Source: Azadirachta indica (lineage: Eukaryota; Streptophyta; Magnoliopsida; Sapindales; Meliaceae). Taken from it: DNA of 64,000 nt. The notes beneath the pieces were generated by a model. That model was not told the origin of the DNA and made no database searches. It saw only the letters and a program-made list of their open reading frames with translations. Position numbers and translations under genes: made by a program. Below are positions 10,636 to 23,326 of the stretch, piece by piece (within the stretch, counting starts at the first letter, position 1; every line of letters begins with the position of its first letter). Location of the stretch: positions 4,239,769 to 4,303,768 of the forward strand of contig CM040440.1 of assembly GCA_022749755.1 (NCBI GenBank), given 5' to 3'.

Positions 10636-13570
10636 TCAAGAAGAAGAGCTGGTTCGCCATAACCGAAAATATGCATATGTCCATGAACGGTTCAACAGTA
10701 TAGCACCACAAATTCCCCAGAAGCCTGCTATGAATCTAAGAACCATGCTAACATAAAAACCAATGCTAATGATTCCATCCTCGCTGTCAGCATGCTCCGT
10801 AATGGCTGGATGTTGAGCTTGTTCTTCTCCCGGACTTTTACTTGGAAGGGGAAGCCTGCAAAACTCAGGATTTCCATTATACGTAGTGGCATCAAAACTC
10901 TGTAGTTGAGTGCTTGATGTTATTTTTCCTGACAAGTTGTTATTTGACAAATCCAAGACGCCAAGAACACTCAACTGAAGAAAGCCTTCTGGAATTTCAC
11001 TCAGTAATCATCTTCTTTGACAGGTCAAGTGAATTCAACAAAGTTAACCGGCCAATCTGTAAAGGAATAGGTCCAGTTAGGGTGTTTCTAGATATATTCA
11101 AGGAGATCAAACCCACAAGCCATGTTAATTCTTCAGGAATTTGCCCATATAATTTGTAGCTTGAAAGATCAATGCTTTTCACTAGTCCAAGGGTTTTCCT
11201 GTATTCAGAATCCATTCCTTTCCATACCAACAATGCATGGTTATTGTGGTAATCTGTACGAAGTGGATATGTGATCATTGCATTTGAACTCTCTTTTTGA
11301 GTCATTGCAGTTAAATTGTTGAGACACTTTGGTACAGTCCCTGAGATGTTGTTTTGAGATAAGTCCAAAACTTGGACCTTTTCCAGATGACAAAGTTCTA
11401 TAGGCACATCTCCATGGAACTGATTGGCTCGTAAACTAAGAACAACCAAATCAGGTAGACTATCACCTATCCATTTGGGTATTATCCCAGTAAATTTGTT
11501 ATTTCCTAGGTCAAGAACTGTGAACCGTGTGCTATTCTTCAGAGATGAAGGCAACTCTCCCATCAAACTGTTGTTGCGCAAATGCAATGATTGCATCATA
11601 CAATTGAAGTCCACTGAGTTTGGGATTTTTCCGGAAAAACTATCGTTGGATAAATTTAAAATGGTTAGTTTTTCCCAATTCTTCAAACAATCAAGTAGCT
11701 TTCCAGATAATCGATTATCTGAGGGGTCCAGATACCTGAAATTCTCCACACTAATTGCACATAAGAAAGATATTGGTCCAGAGAGCATATTTTTGAAGAG
11801 AATTAATGACCTGACATTAATAGGAATTGGAGGTATTGGACCCCCAAAGCTATTAGCACTGAGATCAATTTCGGGAGGATATCTAGTAAATTTGCGAGAT
11901 AAATCTGGTAATATACCAGTCAAGTGGTTGTTTGAGAGATTTAAATAATACAGATTAGGAGAGAGCTCCAAAAACCAGTTGGGGACAGTATCTCAAATTC
12001 CAGCACCAAAAATATCAAGCTCTGAAAATTTATTTTGGTTTTGAGCCATTTTGAGAAACGAGGCCCTTGTTTGCACGCACCCAACGTAAAATCATATTAA
12101 GCTGAAATGAAGGAACCCAACCAGAGCTGTAGTTCAAAATCAATGAATTAAAAGATAAGCCCAAGTATGTTAATCTGTTGAGATTTGACAAGTAGGCTTC
12201 TGTGATCATTCCTCCCAAATTATTTGAAGAGACGTCCAAAAAGCTCAGGCTTGGAAAGCTGTCCAATACTTTGGTTAAGCTTCCAATGAATCTGTTGTCG
12301 TTAAGATACAGTACTTTCGGGGACAAAAATACAGTAAAATCAGATAATGAACCCCCGAGTTGATTGCTACCAAGCTCCAGTATGCTAAGTTTCGACTGTT
12401 GTCCGAATGTTTTTGGGAGAGTACCATTCAGTCTGTTGTCATAACCATGCAATTCTTTCAGAGATAAAAATACAGTAACATCAGGCAATGAACCATAAAG
12501 CATATGGCTATTTAATGACAAAATCTCTAATGTGCTCCTGCTACAGTTGGACTAAGTCAAGAAAAAGATCCGAAGGAAGTCCGGTGAGATTGTTCCTATC
12601 AAGATCTAATGCTCTTATTCTGCACTGATTCACTAAAGATTTCGGTGTGCCTTGATTGTTACCAAGGTCAAGATATGACAGAGAAGTCGGATTTAGGAAA
12701 GCAATTCCCGGAGTTGGACTTTGTAACTTGTTAGCAGAGAGGACAGGATACACAAGACTGCCTCTAGATTGAACAACCAAAAGTATACTGAATTAGACAC
12801 ATCATTCCAGGAGAGATCAAGGTGAGCAAGAGATTTAAAAGAATTATCAATGTTAACCATCTTATCGTCAAGGCACTGGATTCTTATTTGTCTTGTATAT
12901 GAATTTGACACCTTTATTTTTGGAGTTAGCTTTTGGGTTGACTTTTACCCAAACCTATTACAAATAGGCTTGTAATAGTAACTGCAACTCTCTTCTATTT
13001 TAAAAATCAGAGATGAGAAAGCCAATCAAGCTTTTGAGAAAACATATAAAAGTTAAAGCTGAGATCAAGATACTGCAAACTCGATAGGTTTCCAAGTTGA
13101 TAAGGAACTCTACCACTGAAAACCACATTGTAAACATCAAGGTGGGTTAATTTTTTCAGAGATCCAATGAATCCTGGAATTTTGTTTCCAGCAAAATCAT
13201 TGTATTTCAAATTGAAATAATAATTCAAGTGCTGCAACTCGAGCAATGAAGAACTAGTTATGTTACCTCTCAATGGCACGTTAGATCCGAATTGAAGATT
13301 AAGCTTGACTACGTGCCCGGTTTGGTTGCTACAGCTTACACCTCTCCATTTGAAACACTCTTTTTAAGATTCTTTGTTTCCCCATGAAGAAAGATGGCAG
13401 TATTCATCAATCACGCCTCGTTTGAACACTAACAAAGCTTGCCTTTCCTTTGTCTTAGCATCTTCATCACCTGAACTTAATCCAAGTGCAGCTTTGACAT
13501 ACAATGAAAGCAAAATCAAGACGATAAGAAATTGAACAGACATGCCACCCATAATTATCCTCCTGATCAT
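10636..13570 (-). pseudogene. Degraded LRR receptor-like protein (RLP3) in reverse orientation
   Basis: Read from 13570 downward, the pieces are: a signal-like start (MIRRIIMGG), the N-cap with KERQALLVFKRGVID, a break near 13370, several LRRs to an in-frame stop after DWLSHL (about 13007), about 100 bases of unrelated sequence (12905-13006), more LRRs with frame changes near 12780, 12530 and 12000, then LRRs and the island (LVWKGMDSEYRKTLGL). Another frameshift near 10985 leads to the final LRR, the membrane segment and the tail NRSWTYAYFRLW. The domain order is that of RLP2, so this is a once complete paralogue inverted relative to it. At least five lesions make it non-functional. Confidence 0.85.
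12955..12978. repeat. Short perfect inverted repeat in foreign sequence within RLP3
   Basis: CTATTACAA and TTGTAATAG flank a six-base loop. They sit in the non-LRR stretch that replaces coding sequence of the pseudogene, which suggests a fragment of an inserted element. Confidence 0.4.
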
Positions 13571-14829
13571 CAAAATTAAAAATGTGGATAGCCAATTTAT
13601 ATTGCAATCCCGAGGTCTCTTATCCACTAATTAATATTTTATACCCCTATAGTTGTTGTGGCCAGCGTTGTATGTAAGATTATTAAAATTTAATGATAAA
13701 TTATTAAGGGTCAAGGTTCAAATATATATATACCTGCAAGAAAAACGTAGGGTCAAGTTATTGAAATAGTAAACTTGACTTGAACAGAACAGAAAGCTAC
13801 TTCTTTAGATATTCTTTGTGGATTTTATGGGAAAATTAACGTTGAGCAACATGAAATTGACTTATGTTTAAAATACACATAACTCAATTGCTTATTTCTA
13901 AACATACCATGCCATGCAAAGAAAATTCAATTCCACGCACTTTATATTTACCTGTCGAGAGTCTTCGGCAGATTAAGGGCACAACTACAATAATAACTAA
14001 ATTAATCATTTTATTTCACAACAAACCTTAATCTCAAATATTTCTTAAAATTAGTGAATTTTACTTGATTTCAGAAATTCTTTAAACTTATAATATCATA
14101 AATTCTTGTTTTAGGTTAATTTCAACCATCAAGTTCCGTATTTCTACTTTATGAATTCATTCTAATAATGTCAATATATCACCTGCCCACTTAATTTTAT
14201 GCATTGAACTAGTAAAACTGCTTCCTTACTGAACTTGGAAAAAAAAAAAAGAAAAGAAAATTCCTAGCCATCGTGGCCCCTTCTGAATGGCAAAGAATTA
14301 TTTTTTGCAATAGACCACGACATCGACATTTAACAAGAAATCAAAACTAATAATGCATGTCATGTATATGTAAATTGCCATGCATGCGTTGTAAATTTGT
14401 CATATGAATATGGTATCATCCTTTCTTCTCTCTAGCTCCACTACAAAACTTCTAATGCTGCTATTGCCATATCTGATCATAGTAGACACCCCATCGTATA
14501 CTTACCTCTCAGGTAGAATTTTAATTTATTATAAGGCTGGTTAATATTAACAATCTAATTAATTTAATTACGAAATGAAAATCTATCAAATTGCCCAATT
14601 TGCTCAGTTGAGAAGTAAAATGTTTTTTGTATTTTCTTAGAAAAATTCATGATACAATTAGCAAATATGTCATGAAGCAGTTAATTAAAGTATTTTTTAA
14701 TCCAAACTTGTCAATAAAAAATTTAATAGTTTCATTTCACAGTAATTATAATTTTAAAACCACCACATTTTAATACCAAATGAAATATTTCAGTGGCTAA
14801 ACCTCATGGTATGAAGAATGAATGAATGA

Positions 14830-14878
<49 letters not shown>

Positions 14879-15880
14879 TGTTTATAATTGTATAATATTA
14901 TACGCAAATGATGATGGCTGTTCAGTCCATATGATAAAATGTATAGGATCAGCAATTAAAAACCAAATAAATAAATAAAAATCGGCAATGGGGTTTCTTT
15001 AACTGGCAACGCAACAATATCGACTTGTAATCGAATACAGATATATATAGAAGAAAAGGCATTTAATTAAATGCAGGCGAAAACAACCTAAACCACTCTC
15101 ACATACCCAATTCTATGCTAAAAAGTTGCAGACATGCATAAATTTAGTCAATTGTTTCAACATCATCGATACAGACCTATTAATTACTACTGACTTTAAT
15201 TTGAAGATAATAATTAAGTATTTTCACACACATATCACCTAATCATGTGATTGAATATATCATATATGTATATACAATATATTTACAGAAATGGTCCCCC
15301 ATTTTATTTATTGAAATTAATTGGTAAGTACATTTTTTCACGACTCTGGGCGGCCCACAAATAAATATAGCAATGCAAAAAAAATATATGACATGAGAAA
15401 GCAAGAGTGAAAGAGCTAAATTTTGATTTTGCTTCTTTCATCCAAGGACTGGGAAAAAATTATTTTTTTTTATCGCTCATACATTTTTGGCAGTGACACC
15501 TATTGAGTGACGCATGGGTGTGAAAAGCTACTTATCAGTTTCCTGTCCACAACGAATTGAATACACACACACACACACATATATATATATATCGCTTTTG
15601 GCTATCGAATTAAAGCCTCGCACCCACCACCCTGCCCGATGATTCAATTTACTAATTGCACGAAAATATTAGAGCAAATTAAAGCCATTTCCTTTCAATT
15701 TGTTTTTGATGAGCACGTTCTTGAAGATTGCATTTATTTTGCGTACCCTAATCCAATAATCCTAAGTGACTAGCTATCGGAAACTAGCTTAACACGTGGG
15801 CGGTATAACAGAAAGTCCAATAATCCTCGAAGGAATAATTTATACTACCTAGCTAGCTGCTAGTTTTAAAAGAAGGTCCG
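13571..15880. other. Intergenic AT-rich region upstream of the CER1-like gene
   Basis: No coding sequence is visible. The stretch contains a compound microsatellite (14815-14880), a CA/TA run near 15565-15590 and many short AT-rich words. Its 3' end is the presumed CER1 promoter. Confidence 0.5.
14815..14880. repeat. Compound microsatellite (AATG)n (TA)n (TATG)n
   Basis: Three simple repeats lie end to end: a few AATG units, about ten TA units and about eight TATG units. Confidence 0.9.
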
Positions 15881-15882
15881 TG

Positions 15883-15992
15883 AATGTGTGTATATATATG
15901 TATCATCATCACCCTACCATTCAAATATCATAAAACGAATGTGTGTATATATATGTATCATCATCATCCTGCCCTTCAAATATCATAAAACG
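15883..15992 (+). repeat. 55-base tandem duplication in the CER1-like core promoter
   Basis: Two copies (15883-15937 and 15938-15992) each begin AATGTGTGTATATATATG and end ATCATAAAACG, with a few differences. Each contains the TATA-like run TATATATATG. The second copy ends 25 bases before the ATG, so a duplicated TATA element and possible alternative start sites are likely. That reading is inference. Confidence 0.7.
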
Positions 15993-16017
15993 CAAGTGAG
16001 GTGAAATTATTGAGTAC

Positions 16018-19000
16018 ATGGCTTCTAAACCAGGAATCCTTACCGACTGGCCATGGAAACCTCTTGGGAGCTTCAAGGTATTCACACATTTTACAGTCTT
16101 TAATTCTTTTGTTTTCCTTTTCTCCTTCTCTATCTTCTTCTGTGGTTTAATTTCAAGTTTGCTTTGTTGCTTAATTAATCAACATACATGATCGATGCAG
16201 TATGTGCTTGTTGCACCGTGGGTTGTTCACAGCATTTACTCGTTCACCGTCGGAGGAAGGAATGACAGAGACCTTCTTAACTTTCTTATATTACCATTTA
16301 TGCTATGGAGAATGCTTCACAATCAGATTTGGATTACCCTTTCTCGTCACCGAACGGCCAAAGGCAATAATATCATCGTCGATAAGGCTCTTGAATTCGA
16401 CCAAGTTGATAGAGAAAGCAATTGGTCTGTATAAATTCATTCCAAATTAAAAACAGTATCAGTTAATATATATATATATATATATATATAGTAACTGAGA
16501 TACGTCCTCAAACATAACCTATAATATCTTAATAATATTCAATATAGATATATAGTGTTTCTGACATAAGAGGCTTATGAGATCTATATCTCTTAAAATA
16601 CTGTTTTGTTCAAATTCTTATTTTATTTAAAAAATACGATACTTAATTTTAGTTAAGGAATTCTTATATGAAATAAATACAAACATTTGACATAATAAAT
16701 TCTTATGTGTTTCGCAGGGATGACCAGATCTTGTTGAGTACATTAGTGTACTATATAATTAATGTAACACATGCTAGGGCTTCTAAAGTGCCCGTATGGA
16801 GAACAGATGGAATGTTAATCACAATTCTGCTTCATACGGGTCCAGTGGAATTCCTCTATTACTGGTTTCACAGAGCACTTCACCATCATTATCTCTATTC
16901 TCGTTACCATTCTCACCACCATGCCTCTATAGTCACCCAACCCATTACGTGTAAGAATTAAGTACTGCATGTGACTAATTTTACGTTTTCTAAATAGAAT
17001 AATTGACAATGTGACTAATATTTTCTCTCCACCAATGTATTGGGCAAGCAGCTGTAATCCATCCATTTGCTGAGATTGCTGCATACATCTTGCTTTTCGC
17101 AATACCAGTGTATACGACGGTGCTGACGGGAACAGCATCATTAGCAGCGGCTTTTGGTTATGTCACTTACATTGATTTTATGAACAACATGGGACACTGC
17201 AACTTCGAGCTCATCCCTAAATGGCTCTTCACCATCTTTCCTCCTCTCAAGTATTTCATGTATACGCCGTCGTACGTAACTTCCCTTAGCTTCTGTATGG
17301 CATAGATTAATTGTTTTTAGATCATTAACGAATGATTAACTATTGATTTCTTTTATATTCGCAAGGTTCCACTCTCTACATCACACCCAATTTCGGACCA
17401 ATTACTCGCTATTTATGCCCATTTACGATTACATATATGGTACTTTGGACAAGTCTTCAGATTCGGTGTATGAAACTTCACTCAAAAGACAAGAAGACTC
17501 GCCAGATATTGTGCATCTGACACATTTGACAACATTCGAATCCGTTTATCATCTGCGCTTAGGATTTGCATCATTAGCTTCACAGCCTCATGAATCCCAA
17601 TGGTATTTGTGGGCGATGTGGCCTATCACTTGTTGCTCTGCGATTTTGACTTGGATTTATGGCAATACATTTATTTCAGACAGGCACAGTTTTAAAAAAC
17701 TCAAATTGCAATCTTGGACGGTACCAAGATACAACGTACAAGTAAAGTTTACAGATATCTTTTATTTATTTATTTATTTATTTATTTATTTCACGATGTT
17801 ATTATCTTTGTTTTTAGTCGAAATTAACACAGATTATATTTTTTATCCAGTATTTATTAAAATGGCAAAGAGACGCTATAAATAACGTGATTGAAGAAGC
17901 AATAATAGAAGCAGACAACAGAGGAGTCAAAGTGCTGAGCTTAGGTCTTCTAAATCAGGTAAAGTATTGTATATATACGTGTGCCAGCTCTCCTTTCCTC
18001 TCTTTCAATTCCTGGCTCCGTAATTAATTAATTATCAAACTTAACTAATGTGTATTAATTAATTTGCAGGGCGAAAAGCTTAACGGAAACGGAGAGCTGT
18101 ACATCCAAAAGAATCCTAAACTGAAAATCAAGGTGGTAGATGGGAGTAGTCTGGCAGCCGCAGTTGTGATAAATAGCATACCTAGTAAAGGAATAACCCA
18201 AGTACTCATTATGGGCAAACTTTCAAAGGTTGCTCATGCAATAGCACTTGCTTTGTGCCAAAGAGGCATTCAGGTATACGTACATACATATATAGGACTG
18301 TATATTGTTATGAATCTAATTAAGTGAAATGTTGCGGATTAACAAAAATAATAAATTACAAATAAAAAGCTGAAATGAATTATTTTGGTGCCAATGATCA
18401 GGTTGCCGCGTTAAGCGAGGATGAGTATAAAAAGCTGAAGCTTAGAATAAACAAGTCTGAGGATAATTTGGTTCTTGCAAAAAGTTGTGATCAAAAGGTA
18501 AATTGAACACACCTATAGTTTCTTTAACCTGAATATATATAATATATGTGTCATGCAGTAATAAGTTTAATGTCCTCTGAAGTAGTGCAATTATTTCGAT
18601 GCTGGATGGCATTTTAAATTTTTAATGATGTATTTAATATATGCAGATATGGCTGGTGGGAGAAGAATTGACAGCAAAAGAACAAATGAAAGCATCAAAA
18701 GGAACACTGTTTCTTCCATTTTCCCGATTCCCTCCAAAGAAAGTTCGAAAAGATTGCATCTACCACACTACACCAGCAATGATAGCTCCTCCATCTTTAC
18801 AGAACATGCACTCCTGCGAGGTGAAAATTGTTTATATATATATATATATATTCGCATTTTTGCATAATTGAATTGATCAAGCAAGGTAATCTTTGATTAG
18901 AAGAAAATTATTATATATATATATATATATATATATATTTGAATGTGAACTATATGTACAGAACTGGTTGCCAAGAAGGGTGATGAGTGCATGGCATGTT

Positions 19001-19132
19001 GCTGGAATAATTCATGGATTAGAGGAATGGAATGTGAATGAGTGCGGTCACACCATGTTTTGCATTGACGAAGTTTGGCAAGCAAGTCTTTTTCATGGCT
19101 TTCGCCTTTTACCCATGCCTCTTCTTATTTGA
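16018..19132 (+). CDS. CER1: CER1-like very-long-chain alkane-forming enzyme, with an exon-8 frameshift
   Basis: The family works in the endoplasmic reticulum with CER3 to turn very-long-chain acyl-CoA into alkanes for cuticular wax. Ten exons with GT-AG borders are visible: 16018-16077, 16201-16424, 16718-16950, 17052-17271, 17366-17741, 17851-17958, 18070-18273, 18402-18498, 18647-18820 and 18962-19132. The start is MASKPGILTDWPW. The three histidine clusters of the fatty acid hydroxylase superfamily are present (HRALHHH, HSHHH and HSLHHTQFR), followed by the WAX2-type C-terminal domain with CIYHTTPAM and NWLPRRVMSA. Ignoring one extra base, the length would be about 621 residues, as in CER1. 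Exon 8 has six A's after GC at 18478-18485 where five keep frame; as written this gives LAKKL and a TGA, and removes about 118 C-terminal residues. The remaining exons are clean. It could be a recent pseudogene, a variant allele or a homopolymer base-call error. Confidence 0.85.
17758..17791. repeat. (TTTA)8 microsatellite in a CER1-like intron
   Basis: A perfect tetranucleotide run lies just after the donor site of exon 5. Confidence 0.9.
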
Positions 19133-19506
19133 AGCTGTTTGCGTGGTGTATTGTTTTTCGGACAATGACGCAAGGTTTGATTAATTTGCTATGTATGAGC
19201 ATAAATGAGAAACAATGGAATCATATGTATGTATTTATAGTTATGCTACTTATGAAGATATATATATTATATAGTACAAGTGAGTTTCATGTTTATGTTA
19301 AGAAAACCAGGGACCCCTGATTTCAAAATCAACCCTCATTTCCTTTTATTACGAAGGCGGATCTGATAAGCACTCAAGTGTGAGACTAGCTGGCATTAAT
19401 TCATTCATTGGAATCAAAATAATAATTCGGTTCACGTATTTTTGACCTCTGTAAATTAGTAGTATTCTCGTAATTAATTACTTTAGTTCTTACAAAATAA
19501 ATAATT

Positions 19507-20358
19507 GGGGCAACAACATTTTAGTCCCTGAACTTTGATAAAATAACAAATTGGGACACAGTTTGATCAATTTAAATATTTTTATCCCCACTGTTATGTG
19601 ATAGAGAAGAGTCAAGGACAAAAATGAAAATTTACCTATAAGATTAATCTTCTCCCTTCGATCTGTTCTCTTCTTCATCATTTCTCTCTACTATCATTTT
19701 TTCACTTCTTCCAAAAATATCATCACCAAAAAATTAAAATATGAAACTCAAGATTTGGGCCTCTTTTTCCTCATCAAGATAAGTTCTGATTCTAATAAAA
19801 GTATCAAAAACAAAAAATGTATTGGATTCTCTCAAAACTCCACGGACATGCAGAAGAGAAATGCTATCCCCACTCAGATCAAGACATAACTTAACCAGAA
19901 ATTAAAATATGAAACTCAAGATTTGAGCTTAAATTTGGGTGCATTTTGATAGCGAAATTATATAGTTTTTGGTAATCTGTGCTATATGAATCTATTTATA
20001 ATCTTAAATTTCTAGAAATTGCTTGAATTTGCTGCTAGGTTTTTTAGGGTTTTGTTGCTGATATTCGGGTTTTTGTTATTACTGAATTTGTTGTTGGTTT
20101 TACTAGATTATGGTGGTTGGTGATGAAATTGCTTAATTTAGTTTGCTACTAAAATTGCTTGGGTTAGATTGCTATGGCTGCATTTTAATCTATTATAGCT
20201 TGTTTTATATCCTGGTTTCATCACTGTTTATTAGGGATAATGTAATTGCAATGAATTATCTTCATTGTCATAACAGCAGGAATAAAAATGTTAAAATTTA
20301 TCAAACTGTGTCCGTTTGTTGTTTCGCTAAAGTTCAAGTCTGAAAAATGTTATAACCC
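19507..20358. mobile_element. Non-autonomous DNA transposon with long terminal inverted repeats (Mutator-like)
   Basis: The left end (from GGGGCAACAACATTTTAG) and the reverse complement of the right end (GGGTTATAACATTTTT) align over about 100 bases. Matching words in order are AACATTTT, TGAACTTT, AACAAA, GGACACAGTTTGAT, TTTTTAT and CTGTTATG. The flanks are AATAAATAATT (19496-19506) and AAAAAATAATT (20359-20369), matching at 10 of 11 positions, which fits a target-site duplication of the 9-11 bases typical of Mutator-like elements. Two internal direct repeats (TTAAAATATGAAACTCAAGA at about 19733 and 19901) are also seen. No transposase is encoded. Confidence 0.65.
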
Positions 20359-20369
20359 AAAAAATAATT

Positions 20370-21190
20370 ATGATTTGATTGTTTCCACCGCACCACATTC
20401 ACACGAAATATAAACCAGAAAACCAACTAAAGAAATTGATCTTCCAGACCGCGAACCATAATTGATTTAACTTAATTTGGTTCATCTTAAATAAAAATAT
20501 TTAAGTTAAAATAACCACACTAAATAACAATGTTCTTACCGAGTTATTGATTGCAGACCTTGATGATCATGGGAACTGGCCTTGTCTTCCAAGAATAAGA
20601 GACCTTTTCTTCAGAAGGGATGTCGTTCTGTTGCTTTAAAATTTATTAGGGTATCAACGCAAGCCAACTATTCTGTATAGAAATTGAAAATTTAAACACC
20701 TGACCGGAGAAAATTGGAAATTTATAAACGTCCAAAATAAATAATCTTTGTTGTGTTTCGTTGAATATGGCTCTAAAACCTAAGTAGCAAATCACTTGAA
20801 GGTAACCAATTAAGGCTCTCGCTACTTTCTATTCAAATGCAGAGGGAAAAAGTTAACATATCCAATTTACACTCGTTGAAATTAATTTAGTTGTAATATT
20901 TTCTCCAAAGGCATACCAAAAAAAATATCTCAGAAAGCATGTAGAACAACCGTCCAGTAATACTTTGCTCTACGTATTATCTGAAAGTAGTTTTTAATCC
21001 TCCCAATCCGCTCTTGTTGGCCACAACTCGAAAACAAATTGAGTTGATCTCAAATTGTCGCCGCATCCAAGATGAACCTGCTTTTTGGCACGAAGTCTCA
21101 AGTCAATCTTCTTTGAACTTGAAACCCATGAAAGCTACGATGATGACGGACACTTACTCATGAGAGCTCCACTCCCGTTTGCATGATGAA
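20370..21190. other. Intergenic, 3' side of RPN1
   Basis: No gene is seen. The last few hundred bases are presumably the 3' UTR of RPN1, which is read on the minus strand. Confidence 0.4.
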
Positions 21191-23292
21191 CTAGTGATCC
21201 TCTCTGTAGTCTGGATTCTCTTTCAAGATAACAAAGCCTTCAAGAATTGGTGAAAGGGGGATATACCTGCATAAAAACCGACTGTTAGTATGAAGCAAAC
21301 TATTGAAAAGGTTAAACAAGCATAAAGGAAAAGAACTGACTTCTCAGTAGCCAACTCCGCTCTATCACCAGCAGCCAGAAGAACCAGGGTTGAGTGAGTC
21401 TGAAAACCAGTGATCGTCTTGGGTCGACCTGCCTGGCCAACAACATCTACAGCCTGACCCACCCGAACAGGTACGGACAGAGGTTTGAGATCCTCGTCCA
21501 CAGTCATTAACATTCTTGGCTGTTACAACAAAAAGAAGCCAAAATGAGAACTTCAACAAGACTAACATAAAAGCAAGAAAAAGGCTGAAGACGTTATGCA
21601 CAAACTAACCTGCATTGCCAGAACAAGGAAGTACAGAACATAGTGATATTTCCCCACAATGATTGCCTTCAAATCAAGACATGCAAACAATGTGGTAACT
21701 ATACCAGCAAGCGCAGTCCTGTTATGTAAAGGAAAATACTCAGTTTATTTGTTAAAGTACACAAAAACAACAGCAGGGAGTACTCCTCAGTTGCACTCTA
21801 ACCGCTTATTCAATTAATGGTTATTGTTTCAGCGCATGCATTTTATCAGAAAGAAGATAAACTTACGGTGATAGCAAAAAGCGATCAGAATGGTATGGGT
21901 TTAGAGTTAAAAGGCCCTTTCCCAAATGTACTAGACCTTGAGCAATTCGCACCTGCAAGGGTATAGACAGTGATCAATCTCCAAACAGATCCCCATGGAA
22001 AATAAGAGAACTCAAAAGCCACACAAAATAATTAAAAGATTACACAGAAAAGAAGGTTGGCATCTTTGTAGTAGTAGCTTGAGAGATTGCGGAGCATGCC
22101 AGCTATTCGAGCATTATTAGTGCCCGCCCCTATCAATCCTAAGGATATAACTGCAGCCTGGCACATTAAACAATTAATTAAGCACCTATATTTTAGCAAA
22201 TGAAAAAACTAAACAGTTTGATATATAAAATAATTGTAACATCCTACCATTGCTACTTCAGAATCAGTATCATGGCTTAGTCTGCTCAATGTGTCCATAA
22301 CATTAACCTGACAGAAACACCCCACAACTAATCAGTGAGCAAGCTAAAGATGTGGAAAGAGAAAATCAACAGGCTACAAAACTCTCACTTCAACTCCTCC
22401 GCAACAAATTCCAATTTTGAAATTAAATTGTATTCAAATATCTCAATCCATGGTTCTATGATTTCCTTGCATTCCTGGAATGCATATTCCAAGCAAAATA
22501 TGCAATTACCATGAACTCCAAAGGAACATTTAGTTCTTTGTCTTCTTTTTTGGGAGCTCCTCTCAAAAATTGAGTGATTGCATGTGCTACAGGGACTCCT
22601 AACCCAACCCAATGCATGCATTCCAAACAGTTATTGTTTAGTCTGTTTATACTTTTCAAATTGCATTTCTAGGCAAAGACTAGAGTGTACTAGAGTATTA
22701 TACTACAATCAACTGGCTCAACCCAGGTGGCTCACCTAGACCTAATGAAATTTAATACCTTTGGGTTTGATATACAAAGAAGACCAAGTGCCAATGGGAC
22801 TGCACGGCGAATATTCTGCTCCCCATATTGCAAAAGGTGCTCTAATGATCGAATTGCCATCTCAAGACCCAATTCTTCCGCCATAGCTACCATAGCAATT
22901 CCAAGCACAGCAGGTCCTTGGTGGGTTTCGCCCTTCTCAAGATGCTGTGAGCAATGACCCAGAAGGTTTTGAACCTGCAAGGAGGAGGTGCTCAGGGACT
23001 CATTGTAACATACACCTCAAAGTTAAAGAGTAAATGGCCTTGATAGAAACCTTGAGGACATTCCCAGTTCCAGCATATGCGCAAGAAAGCAGTGTCATAT
23101 CACAATATTTCCTGATCTTCTCATTGAACGTCTTAGAGACTTCTGCTGTGGCCTCCACACTTTCCTGTTGGATGCCAATAAAGAATTGCTAAAAACAGTC
23201 AGTACATTTAGGGAAATTGAGTGTCCCATGTTCTGAGTGGACAGTATCTTTGGACAAAAAGAATGCCAAAAGGCTTCCAGAATATCACCTGG

Positions 23293-23326
<34 letters not shown>
